DNA of 64,000 nucleotides from Clostridia bacterium (GCA_022791915.1 JAAWAB010000007.1:1-64000), one strand, 5' to 3'; counted from the stretch's first letter, positions 41,459 through 50,732 are shown. A program made the numbers and translations. Notes: a model not told the origin generated them from the letters alone.

Positions 41459-42774
41459 TGTTTCAGACGCTCGTAAACGCGTTTAAGAATAAGGACGTTC
41501 GCAAGAAAATCCTTATAACCTTGGCGCTGATGTTTATCTATCGTTTGGGATGCTGGTTGCCCATTCCCGGTATTAACGGCGAAATGTATTCGCAACAGCT
41601 TTCTTCCGATAGCATATTGGGACTGTTGAGCATGATTACCGGCGGCGCTCTCAGTAACGGGGCGTTTCTGGCGATAGGAATATCGCCGTATATCAATGCG
41701 TCGATTATCATTCAGTTGCTTACCGTAGCGATTCCCGCGCTCGAACGATTGAGCAAGCAGGGCGACGAAGGGCGGCAGAAACTCAACAAGGTGACGCGCT
41801 ATTTCACGCTTGTACTTGCGGCGGCGCAAGCCACGGGTATTGTGGTGAGCTACGCCAACACGGAAGGCGCAATCAGCACGGCGATATTCGGCGCGACCAT
41901 GCCCAAGTGGTTGGTATGCACGTTTGTGGCGGTGATTTTGATTGCGGGTTCTATGTTCACGATGTGGTTGGGCGAACGGATTACCGAAATCGGCGTGGGC
42001 AACGGTATTTCGCTCTTGATTTTCGTGGGTATTCTTTCTACGGCAGGATTGAGCATTGTTGCGGTTATGACGGCTTGGATTGGAAACGGCGACGAAACCG
42101 CGCCTTGGGCGTTGTTGGTGTTCGTGTTGCTTGTTGTTCTGATTTTTGCGTTTATCGTGTTTGTAGACCTTGCCGAACGCAAGATTCCCGTGCACTATGC
42201 AAAACAGATAAAAGGGCGCAAACAATACGGCGGACAAACCACGTATATTCCCATTAAAATCAACGCGAGCGGCGTATTGCCCATTATTTTCAGTACGGCA
42301 ATCCTGTCATTCCCGCAGTTGGTGTGCTCGCTGTTTTTGGACCCGACCAACGCATTTTATGCCTGGTGGCAGAAATGGTTGGGCGTAGGCAAGCCGATTT
42401 ACAGTGTGTTTGTGGGCGTGCTTATCTTCTTTTTCAGCTTCTTCTATGCGCAGATTCAGTTTAATCCCGAAGAAGTGGCGCGCAACATTCAGCAGTACGG
42501 CGGAAATATTACGGGACTTCGCCCCGGTAAACAAACGAGCGATTATCTCAAAAAAATCAATAAGCGTCTGACGTTGTTCGGCGCAATCTTCTTGGCGATT
42601 ATCGCCATAGTGCCTTCGATTATTTTCAACTTCGTATTCACGGGAACGTCGGCAACGCTTGTCAATGCGTTCAGTGCAACGGGTATGTTGATTGTGGTAT
42701 CGGTGGCGCTCGAATTTGAAAAGCAGTTGCAGAGTCAGTTGATGATGAAGCAATACCGCGGTTTCTTGAAGTAG
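41458..42774 (+). CDS. secY: Preprotein translocase subunit SecY
   Basis: 438 residues, ten transmembrane helices forming the Sec channel. RKKILITLALMFIYRLGCWLPIPGI at helix 1, GISPYINASIIIQLL (helix 2, near the plug), ERKIPVHYAKQ loop and FNPEEVARNIQQYGGNITGLRPGKQT loop match SecY. Translationally coupled to rplO by 1 nt overlap. Confidence 0.99.
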   Translation: MFQTLVNAFKNKDVRKKILITLALMFIYRLGCWLPIPGINGEMYSQQLSSDSILGLLSMITGGALSNGAFLAIGISPYINASIIIQLLTVAIPALERLSKQGDEGRQKLNKVTRYFTLVLAAAQATGIVVSYANTEGAISTAIFGATMPKWLVCTFVAVILIAGSMFTMWLGERITEIGVGNGISLLIFVGILSTAGLSIVAVMTAWIGNGDETAPWALLVFVLLVVLIFAFIVFVDLAERKIPVHYAKQIKGRKQYGGQTTYIPIKINASGVLPIIFSTAILSFPQLVCSLFLDPTNAFYAWWQKWLGVGKPIYSVFVGVLIFFFSFFYAQIQFNPEEVARNIQQYGGNITGLRPGKQTSDYLKKINKRLTLFGAIFLAIIAIVPSIIFNFVFTGTSATLVNAFSATGMLIVVSVALEFEKQLQSQLMMKQYRGFLK

Positions 42775-42787
42775 AAGGGATAGCAAA

Positions 42788-43414
42788 ATGAAACTTGTTC
42801 TATTGGGCGCGCCCGGTGCGGGCAAAGGCACGCAGGCAGCGCGGATTGCCGAAAAATACGGCATTACACACATTTCCACGGGCGACATCTTTCGTAAGAA
42901 TCTTAAAGAAGGCACGCCCGTGGGGCTGAAAGCCAAAGCGTATATCGATAAGGGACAACTTGTTCCCGACGAAGTTACGTGCGAAATCGTGGCGGAACGC
43001 TTAAAAGAGGCGGATTGCCGAAAGGGCTTTATGCTCGACGGATTTCCGCGCAACGTTATGCAGGCGGAAGCACTCGATAAAATGAGCGACGTAGACTTGG
43101 TGCTCAACATTGCCGTAGAACTCGATAAACTGATGGCGCGGCTTACGGGCAGACGGGTTTGCGCGAAATGCGGCGAAAGCTATCATGTTTCTACGTTTGC
43201 GGGCGGACCGTGCCTCAAGTGCGGCGGCGAAGTGATTCAGCGTGCCGACGACACCGAAGAAACGGTGGGCAAACGCTTACGCGTGTACACCGAACAGACC
43301 CAGCCGCTTATAGAATACTATGCGGCAAAGGGAAAGCTTGCGAGCGTAGACGGCATGAAGAGCATTGACGAGGTGTTTGCCGAAGTGGTGCGCGTGCTCG
43401 ACGCAATCGCATAG
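42788..43414 (+). CDS. adk: Adenylate kinase
   Basis: 208 residues. AMP + ATP to 2 ADP. P-loop GAPGAGKGTQ (7-16), DGFPRN, and a zinc LID with CAKC ... CLKC, as in Gram-positive enzymes. 13 nt after secY, the typical secY-adk-map order. Confidence 0.99.
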   Translation: MKLVLLGAPGAGKGTQAARIAEKYGITHISTGDIFRKNLKEGTPVGLKAKAYIDKGQLVPDEVTCEIVAERLKEADCRKGFMLDGFPRNVMQAEALDKMSDVDLVLNIAVELDKLMARLTGRRVCAKCGESYHVSTFAGGPCLKCGGEVIQRADDTEETVGKRLRVYTEQTQPLIEYYAAKGKLASVDGMKSIDEVFAEVVRVLDAIA

Positions 43415-43428
43415 CGAAGCGGCTGAAC

Positions 43429-44175
43429 ATGATAACCATTAAGAAACCGAACGAAATTAACAAAATGCGTGTGGCGGGAAAGCTCACGGGAGATACGCTC
43501 AAATATATCGAAGAATATATCAAGCCGGGCGTAACGACCGCGCAAATCAATGCCCGCATATACGAATTCATTACGTCGCATGACGCCGTCCCTTCGTTTT
43601 TGGGATACCACGGCTATCCCGCATCGGCATGCGTTTCAGTGAACGACGTGGTGGTGCACGGAATCCCCGGGGCGTACGCACTGTGTGAAGGCGACATCGT
43701 GTCGATAGACGTAGGCGTTATTAAAGACGGTTGGCAGGGCGATGCGGCTCGAACGTTTGCGGTAGGAAAGATTTCTTCCGCCGCGCAGAAACTGATTGAC
43801 GTGACGCGCGAATGCTTTTTCGAAGGAATCAAGCATGCGCGGGCGGGTAGGCGGTTGGGCGACCTGTCGGCTGCGATTCAGCGGCATGCCGAAAGTCACG
43901 GCTACGGTGTGGTGCGCGATATGGTAGGGCACGGCATCGGACGCAAAATGCACGAAGACCCTTCCGTTCCCAACTTCGGGCAGGAAGGCACGGGCGTGCA
44001 GCTGAAATCGGGATTCACCATTGCGGTGGAACCGATGATAAACGCAGGCACGTTCAAAATCACGTTCGACCCCGACGGGTGGACGACGCGGACGGCAGAC
44101 GGAAGTTTGGCGGCGCACTACGAAAACACGGTGCTCATTCGGGACGGCGAGCCGGAAATCCTTACGTTGACGTAA
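43429..44175 (+). CDS. map: Methionine aminopeptidase type I
   Basis: 248 residues. Removes the initiator Met from new proteins. Metal ligands are visible: SIDVGVIKDGWQGDAART (two Asp), GHGIGRKMHEDP (His), EPMIN (Glu) and HYENTVLI (Glu). A short CCCG-agtg-CGGG-TTTT hairpin follows at 44178-44193 and could partly end transcription. Confidence 0.98.
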   Translation: MITIKKPNEINKMRVAGKLTGDTLKYIEEYIKPGVTTAQINARIYEFITSHDAVPSFLGYHGYPASACVSVNDVVVHGIPGAYALCEGDIVSIDVGVIKDGWQGDAARTFAVGKISSAAQKLIDVTRECFFEGIKHARAGRRLGDLSAAIQRHAESHGYGVVRDMVGHGIGRKMHEDPSVPNFGQEGTGVQLKSGFTIAVEPMINAGTFKITFDPDGWTTRTADGSLAAHYENTVLIRDGEPEILTLT

Positions 44176-44260
44176 CGCCCGAGTGCGGGTTTTGCGGAAA
44201 AAAGGCGAAAGAAGGCGCGCGGGATTCCCATAATTTTCCCGGATAAGACCTTTTCGCCGC

Positions 44261-44290
44261 TTGACAAGCAAAGGAGATGTGTGATACAAT
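44261..44290 (+). promoter_or_regulatory. Internal promoter before the KOW gene and infA
   Basis: TTGACA, 18 nt spacer, TACAAT. It splits the superoperon so that infA, rpmJ and the alpha operon may be transcribed separately. Confidence 0.78.
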
Positions 44291-44293
44291 AAT

Positions 44294-44572
44294 ATGTACG
44301 CGCCCGAAATTCCCATGGTCGGTCAGGTGGCAATAAGCCGCAAAGGACACGACGCACAAAGAACGTATCTGATTGTTTCAGTGCTCTCATCCGAGTTCGT
44401 GTTGTGCGTAGACGGAAAGTACCGAACCGCCGAAAACCCCAAAACCAAACGGTATAAACATCTTAAAGTGGTCGGCGAGAGTGCAGACGCCGTTGCGGCG
44501 TTGGCGGCAGGAACGCTTACGGATGCGAACGTGCGGAAAATCTGCGCGGAATACAGAGAACAGGGCAAGTAA
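44294..44572 (+). CDS. KOW-domain RNA-binding protein
   Basis: A 92-residue protein often found between map and infA in Firmicutes; the KOW-like segment is MVGQVAISRKGHDAQRTYLIVSVLSSEFVLCVDGKYRT. Probable RNA or ribosome binding. The ATG at 44294 lies only 3 nt after a -10 (TACAAT), so with that promoter the start may be the ATG at 44315; with readthrough from map either is possible. Confidence 0.75.
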   Translation: MYAPEIPMVGQVAISRKGHDAQRTYLIVSVLSSEFVLCVDGKYRTAENPKTKRYKHLKVVGESADAVAALAAGTLTDANVRKICAEYREQGK

Positions 44573-44612
44573 ACGGCAAATTTGACAGTAGAAACGCGAA
44601 AAAGGAGGTTCT

Positions 44613-44834
44613 ATGCCAAAGGACGATAATATCGAAGCGGAAGGCACCGTTGTGGAGTGCTTGCGCAACGCTATGTTCAAGGTAAAGCTGTCGAACGGTC
44701 ATATTGTAACGTGCACGATTTCGGGTAAAATCCGCATGCACTATATCAAGATTCTGGAAGGCGACACGGTGAAAATCGAAATGTCACCTTACGATATTAC
44801 AAAAGGTAGAATTACCTACCGCAATAAAACCTGA
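44613..44834 (+). CDS. infA: Translation initiation factor IF-1
   Basis: 73 residues, S1-like OB fold: [72 protein letters not shown] precedes ATG. Essential initiation factor binding the A site of 30S. Confidence 0.99.
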   Translation: MPKDDNIEAEGTVVECLRNAMFKVKLSNGHIVTCTISGKIRMHYIKILEGDTVKIEMSPYDITKGRITYRNKT

Positions 44835-44898
44835 TAGCAGGTATACGTTGCGGACAAGCGGGCAAACGCCCGAGAATACGAAAAAGAGGTAGCAAGAA

Positions 44899-45015
44899 AT
44901 GAAAGTCAGAGCTTCTGTGAAACCCATGTGCGACAGATGCAAGGTGATTAAACGGCACGGCAAGGTTATGGTAATCTGCTCGAAATACGCCAATCACAAA
45001 CAGCGTCAGGGTTAA
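44899..45015 (+). CDS. rpmJ: Ribosomal protein L36
   Basis: 38 residues: [21 protein letters not shown] then [18 protein letters not shown] and C ... C and H form the zinc site (CxxC, C, H). Typical place between infA and rpsM. Small enough to be missed by ORF length cut-offs. Confidence 0.97.
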   Translation: MKVRASVKPMCDRCKVIKRHGKVMVICSKYANHKQRQG

Positions 45016-45214
45016 AAATCATACGGTACGAGCAGTATGCGTGCGGAAATCCTTATATAAGGAAATATCCGTGCGCTGTTTTGCCGTAAAGGTGCGTAAA
45101 TATAAAGAAGTCCGTGCGGCGTGTTCCCACGTCTACCATTCCATAGACGGGAGCGTATCCGTGCGTAATATATAGAAAAATTCAAAACAGACAAAATTTC
45201 AAGGAGAAAGAAAA
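45016..45214 (+). ncRNA. Structured spacer/leader between rpmJ and rpsM
   Basis: 199 nt without a gene. Stem GCGTGCGGA / TCCGTGCGC (45039-45076) encloses the palindrome CCTTATATAAGG. A second stem CGTCT / AGACG (45130-45149) follows. The octamer TCCGTGCG occurs three times (45068, 45111, 45158). This may be a ribosomal protein leader (S13 or S4) but no known class was recognised. Confidence 0.55.
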
Positions 45215-45586
45215 GTGGCAAGAATAGCCGGTATAGATTTACCCCGCGAAAAGCGCGTGGAAATCGGATTGACGTATATCTACGGCGTCGGCAAGCCCAC
45301 CGCGCAGAAAATTCTGGCGGAAACGGGCGTGAATCCCGACACGAGAGTAAAAGATTTAAGCGAAGAAGAAGTCAATAAAATCCGTTCTTACGTGGAACAC
45401 AATCTCCGCGTGGAAGGCGATTTGCACAGAGAAGTGGCTCTTAACATCAAGCGTCTTATGGAAATCGGATGTTACAGAGGCGTGCGTCACCGCAAGGGAT
45501 TGCCCGTTCGCGGACAGAACACCAAGCAGAACGCGCGCACGCGGAAAGGACCCAAGCGTACCGTGGGCAGAGCCAAGAAAAAGTAG
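45215..45586 (+). CDS. rpsM: Ribosomal protein S13
   Basis: 123 residues, GTG start with AAGGAG 9 nt upstream. [33 protein letters not shown] and [30 protein letters not shown]. 30S head, contacts the 50S. Confidence 0.99.
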   Translation: MARIAGIDLPREKRVEIGLTYIYGVGKPTAQKILAETGVNPDTRVKDLSEEEVNKIRSYVEHNLRVEGDLHREVALNIKRLMEIGCYRGVRHRKGLPVRGQNTKQNARTRKGPKRTVGRAKKK

Positions 45587-45598
45587 GAGAAAGATACT

Positions 45599-45991
45599 AT
45601 GGCAGTGAAAAAGACTTCTTCCAGAAAGAGCAGAATCACCAAGAATATAGATAAAGGGCAGGTGCACATTCAGGCATCGTTCAACAATACGATTGTTACC
45701 GTAACCGACGAACAAGGCAACGCCATTTCGGCTTGCAGTGCGGGCGCTCTCAATTTCCGCGGCAGTCGTAAAAGCACGCCGTTTGCGGCGCAACAGGCTT
45801 CGGAAAAGGCAGCCGCCGCAGCAAAAGAGCACGGACTCAAATCCGTGGACGTGTTTGTGAAAGGTCCCGGAAGCGGAAGAGAATCGGCAATACGCGCGCT
45901 CGAAGTGGTGGGACTCACCGTTACGAGCATTACCGACGTGTCGCCCATTCCGCACAACGGTTGCCGTCCGCCCAAACGCAGAAGAGTATAA
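45599..45991 (+). CDS. rpsK: Ribosomal protein S11
   Basis: 130 residues. 30S platform. [30 protein letters not shown] and [23 protein letters not shown] end. Confidence 0.99.
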   Translation: MAVKKTSSRKSRITKNIDKGQVHIQASFNNTIVTVTDEQGNAISACSAGALNFRGSRKSTPFAAQQASEKAAAAAKEHGLKSVDVFVKGPGSGRESAIRALEVVGLTVTSITDVSPIPHNGCRPPKRRRV

Positions 45992-46009
45992 TAGGAGAAA
46001 GAAGAGAAA

Positions 46010-46630
46010 ATGGCTAAATATACATGTGCAGATTGTCGTCAGTGCCGCAGAGAAGGGCAGAAATTGTTCTTAAAAGGCGAGCGTTGCACCAGCAAAAAAT
46101 GCGCGATGGAACGCCGTCCCGTTCCTCCCGGACAACACGGTACGGGAAGAAAGAAAGCCAGCGAATACAGTTTGCAGTTGCGTGAAAAGCAGAAGGCGAA
46201 ACGCGCGTACGGCTTGTTGGAAAAACAGTTCCGCGGCTACTACGAAGAAGCGGAACGTATGCGCGGCGTAACGGGCGAAAATATGCTTGCTCTTATCGAA
46301 CGCAGACTGGATAACGTGGTATACCGCATGGGTATCGGTGCCAGCCGCGCGCAGTGCCGTCAGATTGTGAACCACGGTCATATTACGGTAAACGGCAAGA
46401 GCGTAGACATTGCGTCTTACGAAGTGAAAATCGGCGACGTGATTGCCGTGAGCGACGCGAGCAAAGACAACGCGATTTTCAAGGAATTGCGCGGTGCCCG
46501 TATCGTTATGCCCAAATGGCTGGAATTCGATACCGAAACGCTTGTAGGCAAGATTATCGACAGTCCCAAGCGCGAAGATATCGATCTTAATATCAACGAA
46601 CAGCTCATCGTCGAATTGTACTCCAAGTAA
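46010..46630 (+). CDS. rpsD: Ribosomal protein S4
   Basis: 206 residues. 16S assembly initiator. The N-terminus carries Cys at CADCRQCRR and [11 protein letters not shown] (zinc-type C+ form); an S4 RNA-binding domain follows ([36 protein letters not shown]). In Bacillus and Escherichia coli S4 represses its own operon. Confidence 0.98.
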   Translation: MAKYTCADCRQCRREGQKLFLKGERCTSKKCAMERRPVPPGQHGTGRKKASEYSLQLREKQKAKRAYGLLEKQFRGYYEEAERMRGVTGENMLALIERRLDNVVYRMGIGASRAQCRQIVNHGHITVNGKSVDIASYEVKIGDVIAVSDASKDNAIFKELRGARIVMPKWLEFDTETLVGKIIDSPKREDIDLNINEQLIVELYSK

Positions 46631-46805
46631 TCGCCGAATGACGAGCGGACGGAAATTTCCGTTCGGAGATACGCAGGCGTGTCGGATATTCCGATGCGGA
46701 GAAGGGCGCCCCGTTAAAACGATTCAATGCGCGGGGACGCGGAAAACGCCGTTTGGCGACAGCCAGAAAGTATGGAGTGGCAAGTGCCACCAAGGAGTGA
46801 ATTGA
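46631..46805 (+). ncRNA. Structured spacer upstream of rpoA
   Basis: 175 nt without a gene. Contains the self-complementary block GGACGGAAATTTCCGTTC (about 46648) and a hairpin GTGGCA-AG-TGCCAC at 46777-46790 just before AAGGAG, which could expose or hide the rpoA ribosome site. Function inferred only. Confidence 0.45.
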
Positions 46806-47765
46806 ATGAACATGATGGAAATCGAAAAGCCACGTATCACGCTTGAAGAAAGTCCCGATTTACGGGTGGGAAAGTTCGTTGTGGAACCCCTCGAGCGCGG
46901 TTATGGCATTACACTCGGCAATGCTTTGCGCAGAGTGCTGTTGTCCGCTCTTCCCGGCTCTGCCGTAGTGGGCATTCGCATTGAAGGCGCGAGTCACGAG
47001 TTTACCACCATCAAGGGCGTTAAGGAGGACGTTGCGGAGATCATTCTCAACTTAAAAGGGCTAAATCTCAAAGCCAACTACTCCGATAAAACCCTGAAAA
47101 AAGTATTGAAAATCGAGCGTGATACCCCGGGAATCGTAACCGCAAGAGATATTGAAATCGATCCCGAGATAGAAATTCTCAATCCCGACATGTATATCTG
47201 CACGCTGGACGACGGCGGACGGTTGTATATGGAAATGACGGTGGCGCGCGGCAGAGGATACGTTGTTGCCGTAAACCACAAAGACGACACACAGCCTATC
47301 GGATATATTCCCATCGACGCAATCTTCACGCCCGTGAAGTCGGCGAGTTACTCGGTGGAAAGCACCCGCGTAGGGCAGAGCATCGACTACGACAAGCTCA
47401 CGCTCGAAGTCAAAACGGACGGAAGTCTGTCGGCAAAAGACGTGTTGAGCCTTGCCGCCAAGGCGATTGAAGACCATATTCGTCTGTTCGTCAATTTGTC
47501 GGACGTGATATCGGGCATGGATATTTTGGTTTCGCGCGAAGAAGACAAACAGCAAAAGGTTCTCGAAATGAACATCGAAGATATGGATTTGAGCGTGCGC
47601 AGTTACAACTGCTTAAAACGCGCCGCCATTCACACGGTGGAAGACCTTACCAAGAGAACGGAAGAAGACATGCTCAAAGTGCGGAACCTGGGACGCAAAT
47701 CGCTGGACGAAGTGATTGGAAAATTGCGTTCGTACGGTCTTGATTTGAGAAGCAACGATGATTAA
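46806..47765 (+). CDS. rpoA: RNA polymerase alpha subunit
   Basis: 319 residues. N-terminal dimerisation domain ([27 protein letters not shown]) and C-terminal alphaCTD ([24 protein letters not shown] and [15 protein letters not shown]) that binds UP elements and activators. Part of the alpha operon between rpsD and rplQ. Confidence 0.99.
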   Translation: MNMMEIEKPRITLEESPDLRVGKFVVEPLERGYGITLGNALRRVLLSALPGSAVVGIRIEGASHEFTTIKGVKEDVAEIILNLKGLNLKANYSDKTLKKVLKIERDTPGIVTARDIEIDPEIEILNPDMYICTLDDGGRLYMEMTVARGRGYVVAVNHKDDTQPIGYIPIDAIFTPVKSASYSVESTRVGQSIDYDKLTLEVKTDGSLSAKDVLSLAAKAIEDHIRLFVNLSDVISGMDILVSREEDKQQKVLEMNIEDMDLSVRSYNCLKRAAIHTVEDLTKRTEEDMLKVRNLGRKSLDEVIGKLRSYGLDLRSNDD

Positions 47766-47783
47766 GGAGTAAACAGTCAGAAT

Positions 47784-48290
47784 ATGGAACAGAGAAAATT
47801 GGGAAAACCCACCGACCAAAGAATGGCGCTTTTGAGAAATCAGGTGACCGACCTCCTTTGGAACGGCAAAATCGAAACGACGTATGACCGCGCAAAAGAA
47901 GTGAGCCGCATGGCGGATAAAATCATTACGATGGCGGTAAATACCTATACCGATACGTATAAAAAAGTGGAAACGCGCAAAACCGACAAAGGCGAAGTGA
48001 AAGTGGAACTTGTGAACGACGGTCCCAAGAAACTTGCCGCGCGCCGCAGAATCATGCGTATTGTATACGACCGTCAGGAACAGCGCAAAGACAAAGAGTC
48101 CGCCGTTGCGTTCAAACAACGCACTGCGCATATCCAACACCCGTTGATTGAAAAGATTTTCAACGAGTATGCACCCAAATACACCAAGCGCGCCGCCGAT
48201 CTCGGGCAGAAGGGCGGGTATACGCGCGTGCTCAAAATGGGATTTCGCAGAGGCGACAGCGCCGAAACCGCACTGATTGAATTGGTGTAA
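47784..48290 (+). CDS. rplQ: Ribosomal protein L17 with internal insertion
   Basis: 168 residues against about 115-130 usual. N-terminal QRMALLRNQVTDLLWNGKIETTYDRAKEV and C-terminal AADLGQKGGYTRVLKMGFRRGDSAETALIELV are typical; about 40 extra charged residues lie at about 55-110 (KTDKGEVKVELVNDG and following). Near the tunnel exit. Last gene of the superoperon. Confidence 0.97.
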   Translation: MEQRKLGKPTDQRMALLRNQVTDLLWNGKIETTYDRAKEVSRMADKIITMAVNTYTDTYKKVETRKTDKGEVKVELVNDGPKKLAARRRIMRIVYDRQEQRKDKESAVAFKQRTAHIQHPLIEKIFNEYAPKYTKRAADLGQKGGYTRVLKMGFRRGDSAETALIELV

Positions 48291-48365
48291 TACAGGCGCA
48301 ATATGCCGCATAAAAAAGTTTTTGATAAATTTCAAAAAAAATTTGATTTTTTATAGTAAAAACGC

Positions 48366-48394
48366 TTGACTAATTTTCTTATGTGGTATATAAT
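48366..48394 (+). promoter_or_regulatory. Promoter of a small RNA downstream of rplQ
   Basis: TTGACT, 17 nt spacer, TATAAT: close to consensus. Start predicted at about 48401. No protein gene follows on this strand for more than 700 bases. Confidence 0.8.
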
Positions 48395-48400
48395 GAATGC

Positions 48401-48514
48401 GTAATCAAGGTTGAGCAACCAAGCGCACCGAGATTACATTCAAATAGCTCATCATTTTCCCCCTTATCATATAGCGAAACGATCGATTGTAATAATCGGT
48501 CGTTTCGCATTTTC
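48401..48514 (+). ncRNA. Putative trans-acting small RNA (about 115 nt)
   Basis: From the predicted start: a 5' domain with GTAATC (48401) paired to GATTAC (48432), inner hairpin GGTT-gagc-AACC and an open AAGCGCACCGA segment; then a single-stranded C-run region TTTTCCCCCTTATC (48455-48468); then a 15-bp terminator stem starting GCGAAACGA (48474-48508) with ATTTTC. The C-run could pair with Shine-Dalgarno sequences, as in Gram-positive sRNAs with UCCC motifs. A G9 run (48516-48524) follows. No known family was recognised. The rest of the 389-base gap is AT-rich and holds no gene; an AT-rich A/T arm region at 48318-48355 may end rplQ transcripts. Confidence 0.65.
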
Positions 48515-48621
48515 AGGGGGGGGGATTTTTGCCAAGTGGATTTTTTATATAAAGTATATTTGCGGAATGCGAATCAAATATGAAAAGGCGGGCATATAAA
48601 AGGTGCGTCGTTCCGAATAAA

Positions 48622-48650
48622 GAAAAATGCCGACGGAGTGCGTCGGCATG
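48622..48650 (-). terminator. Terminator of the DUF1540 gene
   Basis: ATGCCGAC / GTCGGCAT stem with A run on the plus strand, giving a T run for minus-strand transcripts. Confidence 0.88.
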
Positions 48651-48679
48651 CGTAAATAGGGGGACTTACAAAGAAGGGA

Positions 48680-48982
48680 TTAGTCTTTAATATAGGTAAG
48701 GCAAACCACGTCGCCGTTTCCTTGCCCCATAACCGTGATGCCGTTGCTGATGCAACGGTTATTTTTATTGAAAATGCATTTTGCCGTGCAGGTAACCGCG
48801 GTATCCACGCTGTAATTGGCGGGAATAAAATCGTCCGCCGCTTCAAACAGAGAGGAACGCTTTTTTTCGTCGGGCGAATAGGTAAGGCAATCGGTTTGCG
48901 TGCTCACATTGATATCTTTTGCACAGCAGCAGTAGCCTTTGTTATACTTGCATTCTTTCAATCCGCATTTGATGTCTTTCAT
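48680..48982 (-). CDS. DUF1540 protein with two Cys-rich repeats
   Basis: A 100-residue protein made of two DUF1540 units: CGLKECKYNKGYCCCAKDINV...DCLTY (residues 6-34) and CTAKCIFNKNNRCISNGITVM...VVCLTY (65-97). Each has 4-6 Cys, likely to bind a metal. Function unknown; members are common in spore-forming Clostridia. AAGGAG lies 12 nt before ATG. Confidence 0.85.
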   Translation of the reverse strand: MKDIKCGLKECKYNKGYCCCAKDINVSTQTDCLTYSPDEKKRSSLFEAADDFIPANYSVDTAVTCTAKCIFNKNNRCISNGITVMGQGNGDVVCLTYIKD

Positions 48983-49072
48983 AGGTGTTTACGTTCTCCT
49001 TCAAAAAATATTTTCCGTATGATTATTATTGCCCAAGCGGCGGGCAAGATATTCGCTTTGCGCGTAATTGTC

Positions 49073-49102
49073 TTGACAAATAGCATGCTTTTGCGCTACA
49101 AT
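49073..49102 (+). promoter_or_regulatory. Promoter of the YybS-rplI operon
   Basis: TTGACA, 18 nt spacer, TACAAT, 55 nt before the TTG start. Confidence 0.82.
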
Positions 49103-49156
49103 AAAGTCGTTCGGAAAGCCGAAGAAAAAGTCGGCAAAACGATGGGGAGATAGCGT

Positions 49157-50164
49157 TTGGCAAAGAAAATCGTGACCGTGCTTTTGGGGCTGACGTTGCC
49201 GTTGTTGCTTGCGGCAAGTATTGTGTCGCCGAGCGCGGGAATCGTATTGTTGCCCGTTCTCTGCGCAATGTCGTACTATTTTGCATTGCATGCGGGGTCG
49301 TGGTTTTTTGCCGTCGTGAGTCTGCCGTATTTGGGTATCGGATTTTGCGTGCATGGATTCAACCCGTTTATCGTGGCGGGTAGTGCGGCTGTGCTGTGCT
49401 TAACGGTTCCGTGCCTGTTGCACCGTAAATTGCCCGTATGGGGCGAAATTGCGGCGGGTGCGGCAATGTGCGCGCTTGCGGTTTGTACGGTGCTCGGCAT
49501 AACGGCTTTATGCCGTAGCGGCACGATTACCGACGTGATTGTATCCCAATACGCGCAGTCTGCACGCGACTCCGTTTCCGTTTGGGCGGCGAAACACGTG
49601 TATGCGCGAATTACCGAAACCGAGTTGGGGCACGCGAAGTTGTCTGCCGCAGATAAAGGGTATCTTTCCGACGTTATGGCGGCATATTCCGCGCACGTGG
49701 CAAGAGAGTTGGACGGCAGTCTTTGGTGGTATCTTACGGGATTCGGAGCGTTTACGGGCGGTGTTGCCGTTGTGGGCGCGATTGCCGTAACAAGGTGTCG
49801 CAAGCAAGACGTTTGCCCTACGGCAATCGGCGAATTACGCTTGGGACGGAATTATCTGTTTGCCGCCGTGATTCCCGCGTTGTGTTTTGCGTTTCTTGCC
49901 TTTTACGAGCCGATGGAACAGGTTGTACGCACGGTGGTGAATCTGTTCGTTACGTTGCCCACCGCATTATGTGGAATTACCCTACTGTATCACACGCTTA
50001 TGCGTGCCAAAGGGAAAGCGCGCATTGCCACCGCCGTAGTGTTTTGGGCAATTATGGGAGTTGCCGCGTTCTTTTACGAGTGGGGCATGCTGATACTGGG
50101 ATTCATCGGGCTTGCCGACGTGATACTGAACGTTCGCAAATTGCTGGACTGGGCGTTGGAGTAA
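49157..50164 (+). CDS. YybS-like (DUF2232) membrane protein
   Basis: A 335-residue protein with about eight hydrophobic helices (for example [19 protein letters not shown] at the start, and a C-terminal set around 225-330) and an extracytoplasmic part at about 125-185. DUF2232/YybS proteins lie just upstream of rplI in Firmicutes; their job is unknown. TTG start with GGGGAG upstream. Spaced 95 nt from rplI. Confidence 0.75.
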   Translation: MAKKIVTVLLGLTLPLLLAASIVSPSAGIVLLPVLCAMSYYFALHAGSWFFAVVSLPYLGIGFCVHGFNPFIVAGSAAVLCLTVPCLLHRKLPVWGEIAAGAAMCALAVCTVLGITALCRSGTITDVIVSQYAQSARDSVSVWAAKHVYARITETELGHAKLSAADKGYLSDVMAAYSAHVARELDGSLWWYLTGFGAFTGGVAVVGAIAVTRCRKQDVCPTAIGELRLGRNYLFAAVIPALCFAFLAFYEPMEQVVRTVVNLFVTLPTALCGITLLYHTLMRAKGKARIATAVVFWAIMGVAAFFYEWGMLILGFIGLADVILNVRKLLDWALE

Positions 50165-50259
50165 ACGTTGCGTGCGTTGGAAAAAGGCAGAGAACAGATA
50201 ATCGGAACGTGCGGCGGCAGGAAGAAAACAGAGTAAAAAACCGAGAGAGGTATAAAGAT

Positions 50260-50703
50260 ATGAAAGTTATTTTGAAAGCGGACGTGAAAGGACAAGGCAA
50301 GAAAGGAGAAATCATCAACGTATCGGACGGATACGCGCGTAATTTCCTTTTCAAGAACGGACTTGCGGAAGAGGCTACGGCGTCTACCATTAACAGCGTG
50401 CGCATTGCAGCCGAGGCGGCGGAACACCGCAGAGCGGTGGAAAAAGCGGCGGCGCAGGAACTGAAAAAGAAACTGGACAGCGAGTGCATTACGGTAAAAA
50501 TCAAGGTGGGCGAAACGGGCAAGCTGTTCGGCGCGCTCAATACCCAGTTGATTGCCGACGCACTGGCGGAAAAGGGAATCGAAGTGGATAAAAAGAAAAT
50601 CGTGATTGCCGAACCCATTAAATCGCTCGGCAGATATTCGGTAACAATCAAATGTTATGCGGAAATCTCCGCCAAACTGACGGTGATAGTAGAGGCGTTA
50701 TAA
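50260..50703 (+). CDS. rplI: Ribosomal protein L9
   Basis: 147 residues. [31 protein letters not shown] is the diagnostic N-terminal domain; then a long helix and the C-terminal domain ending [14 protein letters not shown]. The ATG at 50260 follows GAGAGG; the longer frame is a shadow. Confidence 0.98.
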   Translation: MKVILKADVKGQGKKGEIINVSDGYARNFLFKNGLAEEATASTINSVRIAAEAAEHRRAVEKAAAQELKKKLDSECITVKIKVGETGKLFGALNTQLIADALAEKGIEVDKKKIVIAEPIKSLGRYSVTIKCYAEISAKLTVIVEAL

Positions 50704-50732
50704 ACACTTTTTAGCAAGGAGAACATAAAGAG

